Shown here: one piece after another, positions 57,188 to 64,000 of the stretch | How positions within the stretch are numbered: position 1 is the first letter of the stretch | Layout of the letters: each line of letters begins with the position of its first letter | From: an uncultured Bacteroidota bacterium | GTDB lineage: Bacteria > Bacteroidota > Bacteroidia > Chitinophagales > Chitinophagaceae | Direction: 5' to 3' | Length of the DNA stretch: 64,000 nucleotides | Assembly: GCA_903938445.1 (NCBI GenBank) | Contig: CAJADG010000052.1 | Coordinates: forward strand, 21,914-85,913 | Made by a program: the position numbers and the translations under genes | Notes under the pieces: model-generated | Told to the model about the DNA's origin: nothing | Databases searched by the model: none | Seen by the model: the letters and a program-made list of their open reading frames with translations, nothing else

Positions 57188-58714
57188 TTAAAAGCTTCTT
57201 ACACCCCTACCTCCTATGTATCTTACTCTGGTAGTTGAAATATTTTCTGCACTTCCTGTATAATAATACCTATCGGATACTTGATATTGAAAATAATTTG
57301 AAGTAGATACAAAGTGTCCCCCTTTAAGCGTTGTACCACTACTTAAACCTCCATCTTTTGGCCAACCAACAACATCTGCTAATCCAGCGTTGGTGATTAC
57401 CCCATCTCCATTGGTAGTTGTGAAGTTTGAATAGTCGTAACCTGAACCACCCCCTACACATTGTTCCCAAACATTGCCAGCCATTTCCATAATACCATAA
57501 TATGTAGCACCCGATTGTGATCTATTACTAGTTGAAGTAGCAGCAAATCCAGATCTTATAGGACCATTGTCCTCCCAATTTCTACATGCACCATCATATA
57601 CAGACCAAGTTGCTGTTGCAGATGTTTGATAATTATAGTAATTGCCATTATTGCCACCTGTTAAAATCGTACTTCCCCATGGGTATTCATATGGAATTGG
57701 ATTTAAAGTTCCTCTACAAGCTTTTTCATATTCAAATTCTGTCATTGGCCTAAGACCAGACCAATCTAAATACGATGTTAAATCTTGCCAATTCATATAG
57801 CCTCTTGGAATGTGAGGAAAAGCGCTTGTTATCGTAGCTGGAACGGTATTACTTGTACCAGTAGTTGAATTGTACAAACTCAAATCGTTCCAGTTTTCTC
57901 CATAATATTGATTTACTGAAGTAAGTACTCTACTACTTGAAACTTTTAATCTTGCAGCTTGTTGATCATATGTAAGGCAATTGTAAAAATCTGCCATTTG
58001 GCCTTGTAATATTTCATACTTCATACAATAGTAGCCGTTATAACCTAATGGAAATGTTTTTGGCAATGATATTGGCGCACCATAGATTGATGAACTTGTA
58101 TAATTAGAATAACTACCTAAACCTGTAGTATTTTGTAAATTATTCGTAATTTTTAATGCATTAGTAGTATTACCTGCAGAAAAATTACTTGAATTACTTG
58201 ATCTCCCATCACCAAGATAAAATTCTCCTTGAGGCACATACACCATTTCAAAACCGAATACTTTCCAGTTATCAGATGCTGCATTAGAAGCACCAATTAA
58301 TGCAGGATTATAATTTTCAGTTAATTTAAGAACAATGGTTGTACTAGTTAAAGAACTTATGATTTGATTATTAGCACTTGATCCTAAATGGACAAATACC
58401 CCCATCCCATCAGCAACTGCATCAATAGCCAATCCATTCGCATTTGTTCCAGATACATTATGGTCTGATGAAGTAGAACTCAACAATGCATGTGACCAAA
58501 TTCCATTAGCTCCACATGGTTGTCTTTTAATAAAAACCCATACCGCATCATAATTTGCAGGTCCCCCAACAACTCTCCAACTATTATCCCATTTTATTGT
58601 AAAGGACAAAGTATGTGCATTTCCATCATATGTAGGAACCCCAATTAATAAGTTATTAGCAAATAATTGACTTGATATTAATACACTAAAAATTAAATAA
58701 ATTATTTTTTTCAT
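57188..58714 (-). CDS. SUMF1-domain secreted protein, paralogue C
   Basis: A 508-residue third paralogue: signal peptide (MKKIIYLIFSVLISSQLFA), beta-rich N-terminal domain with DAVWVFIKRQ, and a SUMF1-like domain (VYVPQGEFYLGDGRS, MTEFEYEKACRG, GIMEMAGNVWEQCVGGG, KGGHFVSTSNYF). The FGE cysteines are again absent. It follows the LamG gene by 5 bp, and its own 3' end is 18 bp from paralogue B, so all are likely on one mRNA. Confidence 0.85.
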   Translation of the reverse strand: MKKIIYLIFSVLISSQLFANNLLIGVPTYDGNAHTLSFTIKWDNSWRVVGGPANYDAVWVFIKRQPCGANGIWSHALLSSTSSDHNVSGTNANGLAIDAVADGMGVFVHLGSSANNQIISSLTSTTIVLKLTENYNPALIGASNAASDNWKVFGFEMVYVPQGEFYLGDGRSSNSSNFSAGNTTNALKITNNLQNTTGLGSYSNYTSSSIYGAPISLPKTFPLGYNGYYCMKYEILQGQMADFYNCLTYDQQAARLKVSSSRVLTSVNQYYGENWNDLSLYNSTTGTSNTVPATITSAFPHIPRGYMNWQDLTSYLDWSGLRPMTEFEYEKACRGTLNPIPYEYPWGSTILTGGNNGNYYNYQTSATATWSVYDGACRNWEDNGPIRSGFAATSTSNRSQSGATYYGIMEMAGNVWEQCVGGGSGYDYSNFTTTNGDGVITNAGLADVVGWPKDGGLSSGTTLKGGHFVSTSNYFQYQVSDRYYYTGSAENISTTRVRYIGGRGVRSF

Positions 58715-58719
58715 ATTTA

Positions 58720-59442
58720 TTAATTACTGATTGCTGAATTATATAAACCTAACTCGCTAGTATTACTAGCGCCAGGCAACCCTTGATCAAACCTGTAGTA
58801 TAGAACTAATTTCGTTGAAGGATTCTGATCTATGGTATTATTAGGATTGACTGTGGTATACATATATTTATTAATTAAAGCAGGAGAAACTGCAATTTTC
58901 CAAATTCTCATTTCATCAATTGAGAAATTACCATTTTCTCCGACGCCTTCTATATTTGATCCAAGTCTAAATAAAGTTGGCAAATAAGAAATAGCATCAA
59001 CTGAATATGTTTGAACCAAACCTCCATTTTTATATACTTTTAAACTCGTACTTCCTCTTACAATGGCAATGTGTACCCAAATATTTGATTCCAATGTGCA
59101 TGCAGTTTGCCATGTTGATGATCCCCCTAAATCAGTGGCTAATAATTTTAGATGGGTGCTATTTTTACCTATTTGTAACGCATTGTTATTATATGTACTA
59201 TAAATTCTATCATTAGTTCCGTCGGTGCCTGTATTTTTTATCCAAAACTCTAAAGTAAAATCGGTTATAGAATCTTTTACATAAATCTTTCCTAAAGCAT
59301 AAGTAGACGCACCATCAAAATTTAAGGAATTCCCAAAGTTGCTACCAACATATTGCATTGACTGAAAATCAGGCATTGTAATTTGCGCATTACTTGAAAA
59401 ATGATTTACAAGAAATAATATTATAAAGCTTACTTTTTTCAT
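58720..59442 (-). CDS. LamG/concanavalin-like secreted protein
   Basis: A 240-residue exported protein. Signal peptide (MKKVSFIILFLVNHFSSNAQ), then a laminin-G-type jelly-roll domain: LNFDGASTYALGKIYV, DFTLEFWIKNTGTDG, WVHIAIVRGSTSLKVYKNGG and FSIDEMRIWKIAVSPA, all standard in LamG/pentraxin-like folds. These often bind carbohydrates or host surfaces. It sits 6 bp after the fibre-like gene and 5 bp before SUMF1 paralogue C. Confidence 0.85.
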   Translation of the reverse strand: MKKVSFIILFLVNHFSSNAQITMPDFQSMQYVGSNFGNSLNFDGASTYALGKIYVKDSITDFTLEFWIKNTGTDGTNDRIYSTYNNNALQIGKNSTHLKLLATDLGGSSTWQTACTLESNIWVHIAIVRGSTSLKVYKNGGLVQTYSVDAISYLPTLFRLGSNIEGVGENGNFSIDEMRIWKIAVSPALINKYMYTTVNPNNTIDQNPSTKLVLYYRFDQGLPGASNTSELGLYNSAISN

Positions 59443-59448
59443 TGGTTA

Positions 59449-62400
59449 TTATTGTAAATCTCCAGTTAATAATACTGCTCCACTAGCATAACACATTGCT
59501 GTTGCAATTGCGTAAATTCCAGAGGTTGTTGTATAGTTGTACCTGTTATTTGTACCTGAAAAATTGATGCTATTATTGTCTGATTGGAGTATCATACACG
59601 AAAAACCAACTGGTATCGTATTGTCAAATGTAATAGTAAATGAACTCCCAGCACATACTAATACTTTTCCATTATAAGCTGAAGCGTTTGCAGAACTAAT
59701 TGTCACAGAAGCTGAAACTGGAGTAATTGCCGCATTAAAACCAGCAATAGTTGAACCAGTTGTTGAACCGCCTGTCATTGCTCCATTTAAATTTATATCA
59801 GCAAAAGTTTTTGTTCCAGCAAATGATTGTGTACCGCTAGTTACAATACCTCCATTAGTAGCATCTGCTGGCGTTAAAGTCAAAGTTGTTCCACTTATTG
59901 TTGCACCTTTTATATTTGAACTTGAACTTATTGCTCCAACTAATGAAACTCCAGAAGCTGCAGCTGGTGCTGAAGACCATGTTGTTCCATTAGATGTTAA
60001 TACGTTACCAGAAGTACCAGGTGTGACAGTTTGAAAAGCTGAAGTACCATTTCCTAATAATACTGCATTACTAGCCAAAGTATTTGCACCTGTACCACCA
60101 TTTGCTACTGTTAATGAAGTTGTTAAACTTAAAGTTCCTGCAGATAAAGAAGTACCAACAACGCCGTTTCCACTAATATTAAAATTCGCGCCTGACTGTT
60201 GTGTCGTTGCATTGTTTATATATGAATTACTTCCAGATGGTAAATCCGCAGCAACAATTGCTCTAAACGTTGGAGCTCCAGCACTTGTTCCAGATGCAGG
60301 TCCTGCAAAAATATAATTTTGTGTTGCAGTGGATGCTCCTATACCACCGTTACTAACACTTAATGGAGTTGTTAAACTCAATGTGCCTGAAGAAATGGAT
60401 GTAGCAGTCGCATTGCCTAAACTTGGAGTAGTGAAAGTAGGACTATTAGAAAATACTAAGTTACCCGATCCTGTTTCATCAGTTACAGCAGTTGCTATAT
60501 TAGCACTACTTGGTGTACTTAATAATGTTTGTACACCTGTGCCTAAAGTTAAAGCACTTTGTTTTGAATTAAATATCGACCAATCTGTATTACTTAAAAC
60601 ACCTCTATTTGTTGCAGAGGCAGTTGGTATATTTATTGTTATACTTGGCGTTGAAGAACTATTAGCTACTGTAGAAGATATGTCTGTTCCGGTAGTACCA
60701 ATTGTCAATGCATTCACACTTGTAACGGTCCCACCTGTTGCTGATAATATACCTGTTGTTCCGTCTAAAGCCAAACCAGTACCTAATGTAATTTCTCCCG
60801 CATTTCCTGTTGTTGCCCCTTTATTTCCTAATAAAGTTTTTGCAGACATAGTTTGAATGTCACCAAAACCTACTGAGTTACTTCCAATTATTGTAACTCC
60901 TGTGTTTGATATAGTAACATCACCTGTCATAGAAACTGCTGAAGCGATATTACTCACATTACCAACTAGTATTTTACCATTGCTTAAATTAGAACCTGCT
61001 CCATCAATTGTTTTAAAACTTGCATTACCAGATCCATCTGTTACTAGTACTTGACCATTCACCCCATCTGTTTTAGTATAAGTTACTGAACCAACTGTAA
61101 TACTACCACTAGTTTTTACATTAGTTACATTGGTATTACCTAATTGAATAGTATTACTTGCACTAACTATAGCACTATCGCCAATTGCTGTTGCATTTTC
61201 TAAATTATTATTTGCAACATCAGCTTTATTACCAATAGCCGTATTATGATTACCTACCGTATTATTTAGTAATGAACCTTTACCAATTCCTGTATTATAA
61301 TTTCCGGTTGTGTTAAATTGAAGAGATTGAGCACCAGTTGATGTATTGATGGAACCTGATGTGTTATCGTATAAAGCTTGATAACCAATTGCTGTATTCA
61401 AATTCCCTGAGTTTGATCTTAGTACTGAAACTCCAAAAGCAGTATTCGATGATATAGCACCTAAACCTTGACCTAATGTAAGACCATTAATAGATAAATC
61501 TTTAGTGAAGGATTTTATTCCAGAGATAGTTTGATTCGAAGTTAAATCAACAAAGTTTTTTGTAGTTGACCCAGTACCACCTTGTGCAATTGACAATGCA
61601 GTTGTTAAACCTGTCAAAGAAGTGATATTTGAATTTGAACCTGATGATGCATATGTAGTTGCGTCTAAAGTTCCGTCAGCTTTTAAGAATTGTGTGCCTA
61701 TACCATTTGGAATAATAAAAGAAGACGCAGTTACATTACCACCAACAACACCATCACCACTAATATTGAAATTTGAATTTGCTTGTTGAATAGTTGAATT
61801 CGCAATATAAGACCCACTTCCTGATGGTAAATCAGCAGCTGTTAAAGCCCTGAAAGAAGGAGCCCCCGCAGTTGATCCTGAAGCTGGCCCCGCAAATACA
61901 AAGTTTTGTGTTGCAGTAGTTACTCCAGTACCACCTTGCCCAACTGTGACTGGAGAATAGGTGGTTAATATCGTTGCATTTGCATCAGGTAATGTAAAAG
62001 TTCTTTCAGAACTTGAAGGTCCATTGAATTTAGTATACCCATTACCTGTTCCACCATAAGCACTATTTATTATTCCGGTTAAATTCGCACTACCATCAAA
62101 AGGATTTCCATATATATTTTTAGAAGTAGCTAATTTTGTTGCTGTATTTGCATTGCCATTTAAAGATGCTGTTATAGCTCCTGCAGAAAATGCGCCATTT
62201 GCATCTCTTGCAACAATTGCATTTGCTGTATTTGCTGTTGTTGCGGTTGTTGCAGTATTTAATACCTTACCAGAAGTACTAATGGTTGCTAATTTAGTGT
62301 CTATTATACCTGCATTTGAAGCAATATTTAAATTGCCTATATTTGAAATTGTATTCGTTGCAGCATCAATTGTTTTTGAAATTAAAGTTTCAGCACCAGA

Positions 62401-64000
62401 TAAAGTTGAAATTGTTCCAGTTGTAGGCAATATAATTTCTGTTGCACCCGTAGTTTTAAAAGTAATGTCTGAGGCATTTAATCCTGTTGTTCCCCTGGTT
62501 GTAAAATTTGCTCCCGTTGTTATTGAACCTCCAAGAGTAATTGTTTTTCCAGTGTTGTCGACACCCGTACCTCCATTTGTTGGATTTATTATCCCCGCAA
62601 TTTGGGCTCCATCAAGTGAGCTTGTACTAAGATCACTTTCTGTTAACAGTCTTCCACTTGTTGGAAGAGTTAAGCTAGTGGGTCCAGTCGTTTTAAATAT
62701 AATATCAGAAGCATTTAACAATGTAGTGCCTGTTGTTGTAAAATTTCCACCAAGTGCAATAGACTTACCATTATTATCAACTCCTGTTCCACCATTAGCA
62801 CCAGTCAAAATGCCAGATACCGATGATGCAGATATATTTTTAATTGCATTTGTTACATATCTTGTATTTGCAATTGTAGAATCATTTGAAGGATAAGTAG
62901 CAGTTGGTACTGTAGGTACGCCTGTAAAGACAGGACTTATTGACCTTACTACATCTCCAGTTCCCGTAGTTGCAATCTCTTCAATTGAACCCGATCCTGA
63001 ACTTACTCTTCCCAATATTTTATTACTTGCACTTACATCTTGAATTTTAGAATAGGTAATATTTGCATTAGAAAGCATATTATTAGTAATGCGTCCGTCT
63101 TGAATAGTTGTAACTCCTGTATTACTAATACTTATATCTCCACTCATATCAACTTTGGCTGCTTGATTACTATCATTACCAACGATTATTTTAGCACTTT
63201 CTAAAAAAGAACCTATACTTGAGACTCCTGAAATTGGTGTATTTACAGCATTAATAATTCTTCCTTTTGTATCAATGGTTAAAATCGGTACAGTTGTTGT
63301 TCCTCCGTAAATACCATTTGTAACACCAGAATTCGCTAATGTAGTAGTAATAGCTCCAGTTCCTGTTCCAGTCACATCACCATTTAAAACAATTGTTTGA
63401 TCTCCTGTGTTTATTCCAGCTATAGATGCATCATTATAAAGTGTAAGTGTTTTTGGCGTTAGCCCCCCAGATATTGTAAAACCATTTGCACTAGAAGAAA
63501 GTGATAATCCATTAATTGTCTTATTTGTTAATGTCTCATTACCATTAAGTGTAGATAGGGTTCCTGATGTTGGTAAAGTAAGTGTAGTTGTATTTGTTGT
63601 TTTTAATGTTATATCTGACCCAGTACCTATTGTACCAGTGGTTGTAAAATTTTTACCAGTATTTATATTACCACCAAGTGTAATTGTTTTTCCTGAATTA
63701 TCTATTCCTGTACCTCCATTCGCTCCCAAAACAATACCAGTGATGTTAGTTGATGTGCCAATTAAATTTGCTGTTATAATACCAGCCTCAAAATTTCCGT
63801 TAGCATCACGTTTTATTATAGTATTAGATGTATTAGCATCAGTTGCGGCATTAGCAAGTAACTCAGCAGAATGTATGTCCGAAGCACTTGATCCACCTAC
63901 AGTATTTACAATTGGCAATGCAGCAGTGCCTGTCAAATCTCCTGCTATTTGGATTTTACCTTTTACCGTTGTTGAAGCATCTGGTGTCGCTGCAGTCACA
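59449..64000 (-). CDS. Giant repetitive fibre-like surface protein (5' partial)
   Basis: At least 1516 residues; the frame is open to the window edge, where it reads VTAATPDAST as mid-protein repeat, so the N-terminus lies outside. It is made of repeats: units with ANGGTGVDNxGKTITLGG (at least four), units with NFVFAGPASGS...FRALTAADLPSG (two, near nt 61710-61915 and 60130-60330), ETLTNKTI-type units, and one stretch of YadA/Hia-type head repeats (NLNTAIGYQALYDNTSG through NHNTAIGNKADV, near nt 61190-61420). The C-terminus (VLVCAGSSFTITFDNTIPVG) resembles phage tail-fibre ends. No S74 chaperone and no membrane anchor are visible here. Low-complexity Ser/Thr/Asn composition suits a trimeric beta-roll fibre. 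Confidence 0.8.
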   Translation of the reverse strand, partial: VTAATPDASTTVKGKIQIAGDLTGTAALPIVNTVGGSSASDIHSAELLANAATDANTSNTIIKRDANGNFEAGIITANLIGTSTNITGIVLGANGGTGIDNSGKTITLGGNINTGKNFTTTGTIGTGSDITLKTTNTTTLTLPTSGTLSTLNGNETLTNKTINGLSLSSSANGFTISGGLTPKTLTLYNDASIAGINTGDQTIVLNGDVTGTGTGAITTTLANSGVTNGIYGGTTTVPILTIDTKGRIINAVNTPISGVSSIGSFLESAKIIVGNDSNQAAKVDMSGDISISNTGVTTIQDGRITNNMLSNANITYSKIQDVSASNKILGRVSSGSGSIEEIATTGTGDVVRSISPVFTGVPTVPTATYPSNDSTIANTRYVTNAIKNISASSVSGILTGANGGTGVDNNGKSIALGGNFTTTGTTLLNASDIIFKTTGPTSLTLPTSGRLLTESDLSTSSLDGAQIAGIINPTNGGTGVDNTGKTITLGGSITTGANFTTRGTTGLNASDITFKTTGATEIILPTTGTISTLSGAETLISKTIDAATNTISNIGNLNIASNAGIIDTKLATISTSGKVLNTATTATTANTANAIVARDANGAFSAGAITASLNGNANTATKLATSKNIYGNPFDGSANLTGIINSAYGGTGNGYTKFNGPSSSERTFTLPDANATILTTYSPVTVGQGGTGVTTATQNFVFAGPASGSTAGAPSFRALTAADLPSGSGSYIANSTIQQANSNFNISGDGVVGGNVTASSFIIPNGIGTQFLKADGTLDATTYASSGSNSNITSLTGLTTALSIAQGGTGSTTKNFVDLTSNQTISGIKSFTKDLSINGLTLGQGLGAISSNTAFGVSVLRSNSGNLNTAIGYQALYDNTSGSINTSTGAQSLQFNTTGNYNTGIGKGSLLNNTVGNHNTAIGNKADVANNNLENATAIGDSAIVSASNTIQLGNTNVTNVKTSGSITVGSVTYTKTDGVNGQVLVTDGSGNASFKTIDGAGSNLSNGKILVGNVSNIASAVSMTGDVTISNTGVTIIGSNSVGFGDIQTMSAKTLLGNKGATTGNAGEITLGTGLALDGTTGILSATGGTVTSVNALTIGTTGTDISSTVANSSSTPSITINIPTASATNRGVLSNTDWSIFNSKQSALTLGTGVQTLLSTPSSANIATAVTDETGSGNLVFSNSPTFTTPSLGNATATSISSGTLSLTTPLSVSNGGIGASTATQNYIFAGPASGTSAGAPTFRAIVAADLPSGSNSYINNATTQQSGANFNISGNGVVGTSLSAGTLSLTTSLTVANGGTGANTLASNAVLLGNGTSAFQTVTPGTSGNVLTSNGTTWSSAPAAASGVSLVGAISSSSNIKGATISGTTLTLTPADATNGGIVTSGTQSFAGTKTFADINLNGAMTGGSTTGSTIAGFNAAITPVSASVTISSANASAYNGKVLVCAGSSFTITFDNTIPVGFSCMILQSDNNSINFSGTNNRYNYTTTSGIYAIATAMCYASGAVLLTGDLQ

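Noticed and set aside
54049..58714. A diversity-generating retroelement acting on the SUMF1 (C-type lectin fold) C-termini
   Set aside because: No reverse transcriptase or template repeat is found in the window, and differences between paralogues B and C include many scattered third-position changes rather than changes limited to template adenines. A reverse transcriptase beyond 64,000 would reopen this.
54049..58714. Sulfatase-maturation function for the SUMF1 proteins
   Set aside because: Catalytic cysteines are missing and no sulfatase gene is nearby.
62153..62896. A 247-residue plus-strand ORF, and similar ones at 60329 and 60857
   Set aside because: They lie antisense inside the repetitive fibre gene; their Val/Pro-rich sequence is what the reverse strand of Ser/Thr/Asn/Gly repeats gives, with no family motif.
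59449..64000. A prophage, suggested by tail-fibre-like repeats
   Set aside because: No capsid, terminase, portal, tail tube, integrase or lysis genes are present; the neighbours are signal-peptide-bearing surface proteins.

Overview
The window is a 64 kb chromosomal segment of an AT-rich Bacteroidota bacterium, most likely a Chitinophagales/Sphingobacteriia-type organism. The reasons are: a fused LpxC-FabZ gene, a DUF3098 gene after ftsX, a type IX secretion (T9SS) sorting tail on a subtilase, two clpP genes next to clpX, promoters that look like the Bacteroidota -7 box TAnnTTTG, and little sign of Shine-Dalgarno sequences. The assignment below phylum is inference.

From 1 to about 50.7 kb the content is mostly housekeeping. 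It runs: the 3' part of gyrB and a small DUF5679-like gene; mfd; a lipoprotein; a large T9SS-exported subtilase; a ferredoxin-NADP reductase-type flavoprotein; glyS, a MazG-like gene and dtd; a polysaccharide flippase and a free methionine sulfoxide reductase; tRNA-Leu(UAG); tig; clpP-clpP-clpX; a ComEA-like helix-hairpin-helix protein, an MBL-fold hydrolase and a small conserved protein; then an HD phosphohydrolase followed by lpxD, lpxC-fabZ, lpxA and an ABC ATPase (lipid A synthesis). Next come alanine dehydrogenase and tsaE, a copper-type P-ATPase, a RecQ-type helicase, an OmpR-type response regulator, ruvB, a DPP-IV-like peptidase, leuS, ftsX-DUF3098-uppP, a UMF1-type transporter with an MBL hydrolase, DUF3108 and a UPF0104-type membrane protein, ruvC, a HIT protein, greA, a D-2-hydroxyacid dehydrogenase, rsmA and pdxA.

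From 50.7 kb to the window end lies a different region. Seven co-directional minus-strand genes with 5-25 bp gaps encode, in transcription order: a very long repetitive fibre-like protein (5' end outside the window) with YadA-type head repeats; a LamG-like lectin-fold protein; three tandem paralogues with an N-terminal beta domain and a SUMF1/C-type-lectin-like domain lacking the formylglycine-generating cysteines; a large secreted protein with two families of GG-containing repeats plus MBG and fibronectin-like domains; and a 68-residue LuxR-type DNA-binding protein. This looks like a cell-surface adhesion or matrix system. It is the best candidate here for something undescribed; its function is not known from sequence.

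Non-coding structure of note: an imperfect palindrome of about 200 bp after the flavoprotein gene; a hairpin-dense 270 bp region after clpX in which two exact 32-bp terminator copies flank a perfect 17-bp inverted repeat; a perfect 13-bp inverted repeat over the promoter of the UMF1 transporter; and several -7 boxes lying only 4-10 nt before start codons, which suggests leaderless or near-leaderless mRNAs.
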